From assembly GCA_903853805.1 (NCBI GenBank), contig CAINUN010000017.1, positions 1 to 33,981 on the forward strand: a stretch of DNA of 33,981 nucleotides. The letters are read 5' to 3'. Source of the stretch: an uncultured Bacteroidota bacterium (GTDB lineage Bacteria; Bacteroidota; Bacteroidia; Chitinophagales; Chitinophagaceae). The notes beneath the pieces are model-generated. The model was not told the origin of the DNA. It ran no database searches and saw only the letters and a program-made list of their open reading frames with translations. Positions 25,990 through 32,050 of this stretch are shown here, piece after piece (positions within the stretch are counted from its first letter, which is position 1; every line of letters begins with the position of its first letter). Both the position numbers and the translations under genes were made by a program.

Positions 25990-26487
25990 ATGTGGTACGT
26001 CCTCTACACCAAACCCCGAAATGAAAAAAAAACAGCAGCCCTACTTGCTGCAAATAATTTCATGGTGTATTGTCCTACCCAAATCAGCATGAAGCAATGG
26101 AGCGATCGAAAAAAGAAAGTAGAAGAACCTCTTTTTCGCTCTTATATTTTTGTCAACTTAAAAAACTATAAAGAAGAAAACGTAGAAGTCTTAACAACAC
26201 CTGGTGCCGTGCGTTTTTTATGGCAACAAAAAAAGCCGGGTATAGTAAGAGATAAAGAAATTGAAGCCATCAAAGTGTTTTTAAGAACCTATTCTAATGT
26301 ACAGTTTATAGAAAGCACAGCACTCCTTCCGGGCGATCATGTTCGTATTAATAGCGGACCTTTCCTCGACCAAGAAGGAGAACTCATTAAAGTAAGAGGT
26401 CAACGAGCTTTTTTAAGGCTCAATACTTTGGGCATTGAACTCCAAGCAGAACTTCCTTTAATGGCAATAGAAAAAGCGTTTGGTTAA
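25990..26487 (+). CDS. UpxY/RfaH-like NusG-family transcription antiterminator
   Basis: A 165-aa specialised NusG paralogue. The NGN domain starts WYVLYTKPRNEKKTAALLAA and includes VEEPLFRSYIFVNL and GAVRFLWQQKKPG. The C-terminal KOW-like part carries LLPGDHVRINSGPFLDQEGE. In Bacteroides, UpxY proteins keep RNA polymerase processive across long capsule operons and usually head them. Here the gene lies downstream of the main operon and upstream of the UDP-uronic-acid genes. Its ATG follows the tandem repeat directly. The stop TAA lies inside a repeat heptad (26483-26489). Confidence 0.92.
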   Translation: MWYVLYTKPRNEKKTAALLAANNFMVYCPTQISMKQWSDRKKKVEEPLFRSYIFVNLKNYKEENVEVLTTPGAVRFLWQQKKPGIVRDKEIEAIKVFLRTYSNVQFIESTALLPGDHVRINSGPFLDQEGELIKVRGQRAFLRLNTLGIELQAELPLMAIEKAFG

Positions 26488-26503
26488 TAGTTAATAGTTG
26501 ATA
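26483..26503 (-). repeat. Three heptads, inverted orientation, overlapping the UpxY stop
   Basis: GTTAATA, GTTAATA and GTTGATA lie in perfect 7-bp register from 26483. They are the reverse complement of the TATTAAC/TATCAAC heptads found elsewhere. The TAA stop (26485-26487) of the antiterminator is inside the first unit. Confidence 0.85.
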
Positions 26504-26513
26504 GATTAAGAGG

Positions 26514-26873
26514 GTGAAACAGTACACAGATTTAGACGTTTGGATTAAAGCAAAAGAACTCGCAAAAGATGTTTACCAACATTCAAAAAATTTTCCAGCA
26601 ACAGAACAATGGGGTATTACTCACCAAATAAGAAAAGCAGCCGTATCCATACCCTCTAATATTGCTGAAGGTTGTGGTAGAAACTCCCCAAAAGATACCT
26701 TACAGTTTTTATACATCGCTAGAGGGTCTGCATATGAACTTGAAACACAAATATACCTCAGTGCAGATTTTGAATACATTAACGAAAAACAACAAGGTCA
26801 ATTACTTCAAAATGTTGAAGAACTAAAAAAACTACTCAACGGATTTATCAATTATTACAAAACATTGAAATGA
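26514..26873 (+). CDS. Four-helix bundle protein, S23/IVP family (second copy)
   Basis: A 119-aa paralogue of the protein at 25430. The core is VSIPSNIAEGCGRNSPKDT followed by ARGSAYELETQIYLSADFEY. The start is GTG 26514 with AGAGG immediately upstream; no ATG is available before the conserved first helix (YTDLDVWIKAKELAKDVY). Role unknown, as for other family members. It follows three inverted heptads and precedes the first forward heptad array. Confidence 0.88.
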   Translation: MKQYTDLDVWIKAKELAKDVYQHSKNFPATEQWGITHQIRKAAVSIPSNIAEGCGRNSPKDTLQFLYIARGSAYELETQIYLSADFEYINEKQQGQLLQNVEELKKLLNGFINYYKTLK

Positions 26874-26920
26874 TAATTGATGGCTTCCAGAACCATTGTT
26901 TAAAAAATGTAACCAACTTC

Positions 26921-27042
26921 TATCAACCGACAACTATCACCTATTAACCGACAACTATCAACCAACAACTATCAACCAACAACCACCAACCACCAACCTT
27001 GACCACCAACCACCCATCAACTATCAACCAACAACTATCAAC
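26921..27042 (+). repeat. Heptad array running into the epimerase gene
   Basis: From 26921 to 26997 there are 11 consecutive units in perfect 7-bp register, including TATCAAC, CGACAAC, CAACAAC and CACCAAC. After a 2-nt slip the array continues as TGACCAC, CAACCAC, then (after one more base) CATCAAC, TATCAAC, CAACAAC, TATCAAC, to 27042. Its last 44 bases are the first ~15 codons of the epimerase gene. Confidence 0.93.
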
Positions 27043-28099
27043 AACTCGTAGCGTCCTCGTCACAGGTGCTGCTGGGTTTATAGGGATGCATACCGTGTTG
27101 CGGCTTTTGCAAAACGACCACTTAAATATTATAGGATTAGACAATATTAACGACTACTATGAGGTCCAATTAAAATATGACAGATTAAAAAACTCTGGGA
27201 TACCTCAAGATAATGTAAAATATGGTCAACTTATACAAAGTAATATTTATGCCCAGTATAAATTTATACAACTGAATTTAGAAGATACTAAAGCAGTTAC
27301 AACATTATTTGCAGAACAAAAATTTGACTATGTTATCTCCTTAGGGGCTCAAGCCGGAGTTCGATATTCAATTCAACAGCCGTATAGTTATATTGATAGC
27401 AATATTGTTGGATTTATGACTATTCTTGAGAATTGTCGACAACATAACATTCAACATTTGGTATACGCTAGCACCTCTTCAGTTTATGGTTTAAACCGAA
27501 AATTACCCTTTGCACCCACCGATTCCACCGACCATCCTATGTCTTTGTATGCCGCTACCAAAAAGGCAAACGAGATGATGGCGCATAGTTATAGCCATTT
27601 ATACCGAATTCCTACCACAGGACTCCGTTTTTTCACGGTCTATGGTCCTTGGGGTCGACCGGATATGGCCTTATTTAAATTTACCAAAGCCATTCTCAAT
27701 AACCAACCCATTGATGTTTACCACGAAGGCAAAATGCTTCGTGATTTTACATACGTGGATGATATTGTGGAGAATGTTTATCGCATAATGTTGCAACCAG
27801 CAACCCCTAATCTCAATTGGCAGGCAACGGCACCCAATTCTGATAGTTCCTCTGCGCCTTATCGCATTGTGAATATTGGCAACAATCAACCCATTTTACT
27901 CAACGAATACATAGCTGCTATTGAACAAGCAACGGGGAAGCAAGCACAAAAAAACATGCTGCCCATGCAACCCGGCGATGTGCCCGATACCCATGCTGAT
28001 GTCTCTAGTCTCGAAGCCATTACCGGCTTCCGACCACAAACACCGGTAAAGGAAGGGGTTAAAAAGTTTGTGGATTGGTACCTAGGGTATTATGGTTGA
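26999..28099 (+). CDS. UDP-glucuronate 4-epimerase-type NAD-dependent epimerase
   Basis: A 366-aa extended SDR. The NAD loop is VLVTGAAGFIGMHTVLRLL (about residues 19-37), then GAQAGVRYSIQQPYSYIDSN, the signature of the CapI/LspL UDP-GlcA to UDP-GalA epimerases. The catalytic Tyr/Lys are in SLYAATKKANEMM (Tyr about 184). The native start is gone: family members begin with Met close to VLVTG, but here the codons before it are CGTAGC and then repeat. The only standard in-frame start is TTG 26999, itself in the heptad array, giving an N-terminal Asn/Gln/Ser/Thr-rich extension of 16 residues. The TGA stop lies inside an inverted heptad. Confidence 0.9.
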   Translation: MTTNHPSTINQQLSTTRSVLVTGAAGFIGMHTVLRLLQNDHLNIIGLDNINDYYEVQLKYDRLKNSGIPQDNVKYGQLIQSNIYAQYKFIQLNLEDTKAVTTLFAEQKFDYVISLGAQAGVRYSIQQPYSYIDSNIVGFMTILENCRQHNIQHLVYASTSSVYGLNRKLPFAPTDSTDHPMSLYAATKKANEMMAHSYSHLYRIPTTGLRFFTVYGPWGRPDMALFKFTKAILNNQPIDVYHEGKMLRDFTYVDDIVENVYRIMLQPATPNLNWQATAPNSDSSSAPYRIVNIGNNQPILLNEYIAAIEQATGKQAQKNMLPMQPGDVPDTHADVSSLEAITGFRPQTPVKEGVKKFVDWYLGYYG

Positions 28100-28143
28100 T
28101 AGTTAATAGTTGATAGTTAATAGTTAATAGTTCGTAGTTGATA
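28095..28143 (-). repeat. Seven inverted heptads overlapping the epimerase stop
   Basis: Seven units are in perfect 7-bp register (GTTGATA, GTTAATA and one GTTCGTA). The TGA stop (28097-28099) of the epimerase gene is inside the first unit. In this orientation the array carries stop codons in all three plus-strand frames. Confidence 0.93.
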
Positions 28144-28178
28144 GTACACATTGAAATTTGAAGAAAAGTAAAATAATT

Positions 28179-28288
28179 ATGGAAACACATACTTCGGATT
28201 TTTTCAATAATCCAACCATCAACAGAAAACTGATCACAACCCTAGAGTTCGACTCCGCTCACTCAGCGGGTTTAACTGACCACCGATA
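28179..28288 (+). pseudogene. Possible gene remnant, 36 codons, running into a repeat
   Basis: ATG 28179 follows AAGAAAAGTAAAATAATT, a plausible A-rich Bacteroidetes leader. The product begins METHTSDFFNNPTINRKLIT and then enters the GAGTTCGACTCCGC repeat, ending at TAA 28286-28288. This is the only stretch of non-repeat DNA in 28144-28239. It may be the 5' end of a gene cut by repeat insertion. I do not recognise the family. Confidence 0.3.
28240..28275. repeat. GAGTTCGACTCCGC element, copy 1
   Basis: Element with core GAGTTCGACTCCGCTCACTC, containing a small CCGCT/AGCGG hairpin, ending GCGGGTTTAA. This copy has CCCTAGAG instead of CCCTTGAG. Related copies lie at 30156, 33640, 33732 and 33846. 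Confidence 0.88.
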
Positions 28289-28310
28289 ACCATCAACCAT
28301 CAACCAACTC

Positions 28311-28335
28311 GTCATTGCGACGAAGGAAGCAATCT
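28311..28335. repeat. GTCATTGCGA element, copy 1
   Basis: A 25-bp element beginning GTCATTGCGACG and ending GGAAGCAATCT; ATTGC and GCAAT can pair as a 5-bp stem. This copy has GACGAAGG where the others have GACGCAGG. One of six copies in the window. Confidence 0.92.
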
Positions 28336-28415
28336 AACATAACTATCAACCACCAAATAATAACTGACAACTACCAACTAATTAACATGATAGCTGACAA
28401 CTCACTACCGACAAC

Positions 28416-28458
28416 AATTCCCCTCTTGAGGGGTGTCCGTAGGACGGGGTGGTTTTAC
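28416..28458. repeat. CCCCTCTTGAGGGG element, copy 1
   Basis: A 43-bp element with two hairpins, CCCCTC-TT-GAGGGG and GTCC-GTA-GGAC, ending GGGGTGGTTTTAC. It is preceded directly by heptad CGACAAC and followed by TACCAAC. Confidence 0.93.
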
Positions 28459-28500
28459 TACCAACTACCAACTATCAACTACCAACTAATAACTGACAAC

Positions 28501-28543
28501 AATTCCCCTCTTGAGGGGTGTCCGTAGGACGGGGTGGTTTTAC
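28501..28543. repeat. CCCCTCTTGAGGGG element, copy 2
   Basis: Identical to copy 1 over 43 bp. It is preceded by heptad TGACAAC and followed by TACCAAC. Exactly 42 bp (6 heptads) separate it from copy 1. Confidence 0.93.
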
Positions 28544-28613
28544 TACCAACCAACAACTATCAACCAACAACTAATAACCGACAACTATCAACCAACAACT
28601 AATAACTGACAAC

Positions 28614-28656
28614 AATTCCCCTCTTGAGGGGTGTCCATAGGACGGGGTGGTTTTAC
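28614..28656. repeat. CCCCTCTTGAGGGG element, copy 3
   Basis: Same 43-bp element with one change, in the loop of the second hairpin (GTCC-ATA-GGAC), which leaves the stem intact. It is preceded by TGACAAC and followed by TGCCAAC. Exactly 70 bp (10 heptads) separate it from copy 2. Confidence 0.92.
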
Positions 28657-28714
28657 TGCCAACTATCAACTACCAACTAATAACTGACTACCGACAACCG
28701 ACAACTATATTAAC

Positions 28715-30049
28715 ATGATAGCTGACAACTCACAACCGACCACTGACAACTGTTCTAAAATCGCCGTTATAGGCTTGGGCTATGTAGGACTACCGCTTGC
28801 AGTAGCATTTGCTAAAAAATATCCAGTAGTTGGCTTTGATATCAACCAAAAACGCATCGGTGAACTCATGTCCTGCAAAGACTTCACCCTCGAAGTATCG
28901 GACGAGGAATTAAAAGAAGTAATCACTATCAACCACCAACTATCAACTAATAACCATCAACCATCAACTGGACTCCTTTGTTCAGCCACGCTTTCCGACA
29001 TTACTGATTGCAATATCTATATCGTTACCGTACCAACACCTGTCGACAAATACAACCGCCCCGATCTAACCCCTTTATACAAAGCGAGTGAAACCGTGGG
29101 CAAAGTCTTGAAAAAGGGAGATATTGTAGTTTATGAATCTACAGTATATCCAGGTGTAACAGAAGACGAATGTGTACCCGTACTCGAAAAAATATCAGGA
29201 TTAAAGTTTAATGTCGATTTTTTTGCTGGATACAGTCCTGAACGCATCAATCCGGGAGACAAAGAACATACTGTTACCAAAATCAAAAAAGTAACCTCCG
29301 GTTCCACTCCTGAAGTGGCCGATATGGTCAATAATTTATACGCCTCCATCATTACGGCGGGCACTTTCAAAGCCTCCTCTATTCGTGTAGCAGAAGCTGC
29401 TAAAGTGATTGAAAACAGTCAGCGCGACATCAACATTGCCTTTGTCAATGAATTGTCGAAAATCTTTACCAAATTGGGTATCGATACCCATGAAGTGTTG
29501 GCAGCTGCGGGCACCAAGTGGAATTTTCTACCCTTCAAGCCCGGCTTAGTGGGTGGGCACTGCATTGGGGTTGACCCTTATTACCTCGCTCAAAAAGCAC
29601 AGGAAGTTGGTTATCACCCAGAGATTATTTTGGCAGGTCGCCGTTTAAATGACAGTATGGGTGCTTATGTAGCGGATGAAGTGGTGAAGAAAATGGTGAA
29701 GAAAGGCATTCAAGTGGTGGGTGGAAAAGCATTGGTAATGGGTTTCACCTTTAAAGAAAACTGCCCGGATGTGCGCAATACTCGGGTTATTGATATTATC
29801 CAGGCACTAAAAGACTATCATCTCGACGTCACTATTTACGACCCATGGGCAAATCCAGTGGAAGTAATGCATGAATACGGAGTAAACAGTAGTCGCGAAC
29901 TTCCATCCGGACAATTTGACACCGTGATTTTGGCTGTGGCGCATAATGAATTTTCTTACGAAACCGTAAAATCAGCGTGCAAAGAAAATTCCATATTGTT
30001 CGACGTGAAAGCCTTATTAGATAAAAACTTGGTAGATGGCAGACTGTAG
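28715..30049 (+). CDS. tviB: UDP-N-acetylhexosamine 6-dehydrogenase, TviB/WbpO type
   Basis: A 444-aa nucleotide-sugar dehydrogenase that oxidises a UDP-HexNAc (or UDP-hexose) to the uronic acid. NAD motif [56 protein letters not shown]; catalytic Cys in [19 protein letters not shown] (Cys about 283); and late [14 protein letters not shown]. The wording of these blocks fits the TviB/WbpO branch better than plain Ugd. Two parts are repeat-derived: residues ~4-12 (four heptads) and residues ~71-85 (six heptads, 42 bp), inserted between DEELKEV and the [11 protein letters not shown] strand. Otherwise full length, and apparently functional if the loop is tolerated. Confidence 0.92.
   Translation: MIADNSQPTTDNCSKIAVIGLGYVGLPLAVAFAKKYPVVGFDINQKRIGELMSCKDFTLEVSDEELKEVITINHQLSTNNHQPSTGLLCSATLSDITDCNIYIVTVPTPVDKYNRPDLTPLYKASETVGKVLKKGDIVVYESTVYPGVTEDECVPVLEKISGLKFNVDFFAGYSPERINPGDKEHTVTKIKKVTSGSTPEVADMVNNLYASIITAGTFKASSIRVAEAAKVIENSQRDINIAFVNELSKIFTKLGIDTHEVLAAAGTKWNFLPFKPGLVGGHCIGVDPYYLAQKAQEVGYHPEIILAGRRLNDSMGAYVADEVVKKMVKKGIQVVGGKALVMGFTFKENCPDVRNTRVIDIIQALKDYHLDVTIYDPWANPVEVMHEYGVNSSRELPSGQFDTVILAVAHNEFSYETVKSACKENSILFDVKALLDKNLVDGRL
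28723..28750 (+). repeat. Four heptads inside the 5' end of tviB
   Basis: TGACAAC, TCACAAC, CGACCAC and TGACAAC are in perfect register. They encode the residues between the initiator region and the conserved KIAVIGLGY strand. Confidence 0.88.
28927..28968 (+). repeat. Six in-frame heptads inside tviB
   Basis: Six units (TATCAAC, CACCAAC, TATCAAC, TAATAAC, CATCAAC, CATCAAC) are in perfect 7-bp register, 42 bp in total, a multiple of three. They encode a Asn/Gln/His/Ser/Thr-rich loop ([14 protein letters not shown]). Confidence 0.93.
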
Positions 30050-30050
30050 C

Positions 30051-30075
30051 GTCATTGCGACGCAGGAAGCAATCT
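30051..30075. repeat. GTCATTGCGA element, copy 2
   Basis: A 25-bp element (GTCATTGCGACGCAGG...GCAATCT) beginning one base after the tviB stop TAG (30047-30049). Confidence 0.93.
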
Positions 30076-30155
30076 ATCATGAATAACAGCAACCAACAAC
30101 TATCAACCATCAACTAATAACCATCAACTATTAACTATCAACTAGTAACTATCAA

Positions 30156-30282
30156 CCCTTGAGTTCGACTACGCCTAAAAAATGTTGGCTGAGCTCGCTC
30201 ACTGAGCGGAGTCGAAGTGTCGAAGCCACCATTTAAACGCGTTACCCTTGAGTTCGACTCCGCTCACTCAGCGGATTAGACC
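30156..30282. repeat. Compound GAGTTCGACT element A
   Basis: Two direct copies of the CCCTTGAGTTCGACT element flank a spacer containing AATGTTGGCTGAG, an inverted partner (GAGCGGAGTCGAAG) and GCCACCATTTAAACGCGTTA. A closely similar compound, lacking about 20 nt in the spacer, is at 33846-33952. Confidence 0.88.
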
Positions 30283-30335
30283 AACAACCATTAACTATCA
30301 ACTAATAACTAATAACTAATAACCAACACAAACCC

Positions 30336-30360
30336 GTCATTGCGACGCAGGAAGCAATCT
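30336..30360. repeat. GTCATTGCGA element, copy 3
   Basis: A 25-bp element with flanks AACACAAACCC upstream and AACCAGAC downstream. These flanks recur at other copies, so the full element is about 45 bp. Confidence 0.93.
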
Positions 30361-30373
30361 AACCAGACAACCA

Positions 30374-30676
30374 ATGTCTATCAACAACCAAAAAGACATA
30401 GCTACTTTATCCCCCCATTTATTCTGGGACACTGATAAAAGCAAATTAGATATACACCAGTCCAAAGCTTTTATTATTCAAAGGGTTTTGGAATATGGCT
30501 TACTCCAAGATTGGCGAATGATTAATAAAACCTATGGTTTGGAGGAGATAAAAAAAGTTGCCATTACTTTTAGAACAATTGATGATGTAACCCTTTCTTT
30601 TTTATGTTCTATTTTGAAACTTAAAAAGGAAGAATTTAGATGCTACAACTTAAAACAGTCAGCCCTAAGCTTCTAG
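30374..30676 (+). CDS. AbiEii-associated antitoxin-like protein (DUF6922-like)
   Basis: A 100-aa protein with HLFWDTDKSKLDIHQSKAFI followed by IQRVLEYGLLQDWRMI, the pattern of small proteins commonly paired with AbiEii-type nucleotidyltransferases (DUF6922-like, from memory). It overlaps the toxin-like gene by 37 nt. Probable role: antitoxin or regulator of the pair. The first residues, MSINNQ, come from a heptad-like TATCAACAAC stretch, so the true N-terminus may also be repeat-derived. Confidence 0.72.
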   Translation: MSINNQKDIATLSPHLFWDTDKSKLDIHQSKAFIIQRVLEYGLLQDWRMINKTYGLEEIKKVAITFRTIDDVTLSFLCSILKLKKEEFRCYNLKQSALSF

Positions 30677-31254
30677 AGTTATTAGTAAAGCTCATGCAAC
30701 ACGAAGCATTAACCCCATTTTATTTGGTGGGTGGAACTGCTTTAGCCTTGCAACTAGGACATAGATTATCCATTGATTTGGACTTTTTTGGAAATCAGGA
30801 ATTAGATGAATTGGAAATAAACAACATCCTAAAAGAATACGTTGGAAATTTTCAAATAGTTCAAAAAACCAAAAACATCCTGATTTATGCTGCCGACGAT
30901 ATAAAAATTGACTTTGTAAACTATCCCTTTCCTTGGCTTGCGGAACCAATTAAAGAAGAATCAATACGACTTGCATCATTAGAAGATATTGCTGCTATGA
31001 AGTTAAATGCTATTTCAGGAAGAGGGAGTAAAAAAGATTTTGTTGACATTTATTTCTTACTAAAAACATATAACTTAAAAGAACTTTTAGTGTTTTATGA
31101 AAGAAAGTATCCAAATGGCTCCTTATTTTTAGTATTAAAGAGTTTAAATTATTTTGAAGATGCAGAACAACAGGAAATGCCTATGATGCTTGTTCCAGTA
31201 GATTGGCAGGAAATAAAAACCACAATAATAGAACAAACATTAAGTATCATATAG
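30640..31254 (+). CDS. AbiEii/AbiGii-family nucleotidyltransferase toxin
   Basis: A 204-aa nucleotidyltransferase of the AbiEii/AbiGii toxin family. The catalytic motif is FYLVGGTALALQLGHRLSID with LDFFGNQELDEL (GG-S/T plus the D-x-D pair). A later RLASLEDIAAMKLNAISGRG and KKDFVDIYFLL complete the family pattern. Known members act in type IV toxin-antitoxin or abortive infection systems. Full length and intact. It follows the antitoxin-like gene with a 37-nt overlap. Confidence 0.88.
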   Translation: MLQLKTVSPKLLELLVKLMQHEALTPFYLVGGTALALQLGHRLSIDLDFFGNQELDELEINNILKEYVGNFQIVQKTKNILIYAADDIKIDFVNYPFPWLAEPIKEESIRLASLEDIAAMKLNAISGRGSKKDFVDIYFLLKTYNLKELLVFYERKYPNGSLFLVLKSLNYFEDAEQQEMPMMLVPVDWQEIKTTIIEQTLSII

Positions 31255-31291
31255 ATAATTCCATTTAACCTTAGCTTTCGCTAATTAAAAC

Positions 31292-31316
31292 GTCATTACG
31301 ACGCAGGAAGCAATCT
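31292..31316. repeat. GTCATTGCGA element, copy 4
   Basis: A 25-bp copy with one change (GTCATTACGA). The downstream flank AACCAGAC is shared with copies 3 and 5. Confidence 0.92.
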
Positions 31317-31419
31317 AACCAGACTACTGACAACTAATAACTATCAACTAAAACGACTTACAACAACTATCAACCAAATTTGAACAATAACATTATCGTA
31401 GTTACAATTTCAAATAAAA

Positions 31420-31531
31420 GCGCACGTCCAACAGCGATGGGTGCGCTGGCCAACCAAATCACGCGGAGCGATTGATTTGGTGTCTTTTTCTTTTGGTTCG
31501 TTTTCTTTTGTGACGACAAAAGAAAATGAAC
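31420..31531. other. Block of three consecutive strong hairpins
   Basis: Stem 1 is GCGCAC (31420-31425) / GTGCGC (31441-31446). Stem 2 is CCAAATCA plus CGC against GCG and TGATTTGG (31454-31480, 11 bp with a 2-nt bulge), followed by a T-rich run that could act as a terminator. Stem 3 is TTTTCTTTTGT / ACAAAAGAAAA with a GACG loop, extended by GTTC/GAAC (31496-31531). Its compact structure suggests a mobile REP-like element or a structured RNA. Confidence 0.6.
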
Positions 31532-31641
31532 AAGAACCCAAACTGTGGAATGAATTTTCAAATGAAAAAACCAGGAAGCATTTATCCTGACTATTGGGAA
31601 CTGATAACTATCAACCATCAACCAACAACTAACACAAACCC

Positions 31642-31666
31642 GTCATTGCGACGCAGGAAGCAATCT
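31642..31666. repeat. GTCATTGCGA element, copy 5
   Basis: A 25-bp element with flanks AACACAAACCC and AACCAGACTAC, matching copy 3. Confidence 0.93.
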
Positions 31667-31750
31667 AACCAGACTACAGACATCTAATAACCATCAACTA
31701 ATAACCATCAACCGACCACTATCATCTGACAACTGACAACTATAATTAAC

Positions 31751-32050
31751 ATGTTGACCCAACAATACATATTAAATGAACTCAGAACACAAATGCCCCT
31801 GTTACGCAGCATGTATTTTGTGTCTGATATTGCATTGTTTGGATCCTTTGCCCGAAATGAAGCTACAGAAGGTAGTGACATTGATTTTTTAGTGCAACTT
31901 AACCCACCACTTGAAAAATACCTTGAAACAAAAGAAGCATTAAGAGTATACCTCAGCAAGCTATTTCATCGAAACATTGACCTTGCTAATCCGCGTTCAT
32001 TGAAACCACATTATAAAGAAATAATACTGAAACAAGCTGTTCATGCATGA
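31751..32050 (+). CDS. MntA-like minimal nucleotidyltransferase
   Basis: A 99-aa minimal nucleotidyltransferase. The signature ALFGSFARNEATEGSDIDFL (about residues 28-47) carries the GSF and D-x-D catalytic residues, with a further Asp in HRNIDLANP. In MntA-HepT modules this protein is the antitoxin that AMPylates the HEPN ribonuclease HepT. It overlaps the next gene by 8 nt, as usual in such modules, but that partner is truncated here. The start follows ACAACTATAATTAACATG, resembling the tviB start context. Confidence 0.87.
   Translation: MLTQQYILNELRTQMPLLRSMYFVSDIALFGSFARNEATEGSDIDFLVQLNPPLEKYLETKEALRVYLSKLFHRNIDLANPRSLKPHYKEIILKQAVHA

Larger units (their letters stand above)
28277..28714 (+). 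repeat. Heptad/hairpin-element mosaic before tviB
   Basis: This 438-nt non-genic stretch is almost entirely repeats. It holds forward heptads from 28277 (TGACCAC, CGATAAC, CATCAAC), one GTCATTGCGA element (28311-28335), more heptads, then three 43-bp CCCCTCTTGAGGGG elements separated by exactly 6 and exactly 10 heptads. A 25-bp segment at 28381-28405 is repeated exactly at 28709-28733, where it contains the tviB start codon. Short reading frames through it are repeat translations, not genes. Confidence 0.92.
30076..30373 (+). repeat. Heptad/element mosaic between tviB and the AbiE pair
   Basis: No gene is present. Forward heptads (TATCAAC, CATCAAC, TAATAAC, TAGTAAC) occupy about 30088-30155. 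They are followed by a compound GAGTTCGACT element (30156-30282), more heptads (about 30290-30325), and a GTCATTGCGA element (30336-30360) that ends 13 nt before the next start codon. Confidence 0.9.
31255..31750. other. Repeat-filled intergenic region, no gene
   Basis: A 496-nt gap. Contents in order: a short TTAGC/GCTAA hairpin (31271-31284); a GTCATTGCGA element (31292-31316); scattered forward heptads (to about 31378); a block with three strong hairpins (31420-31531); about 70 nt of unique-looking DNA; heptads; another GTCATTGCGA element (31642-31666); and heptads up to the next start codon. No supported reading frame was seen on either strand. Confidence 0.85.

Noticed and set aside
25865-26053. 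Minus-strand reading frame across the 84-88 bp tandem repeat
   Set aside because: The product just repeats RRLKRRLWLFC-like segments translated from the tandem DNA and overlaps the start of the UpxY-like gene.
28315-28527. 70-aa plus-strand reading frame
   Set aside because: It is made wholly of heptads and two 43-bp elements; its composition is explained by repeats.
28277-28714. CRISPR array
   Set aside because: The repeats are 7-bp degenerate units without unique spacers of constant length, and the longer elements are spaced by more heptads, not spacers. No cas gene is present.
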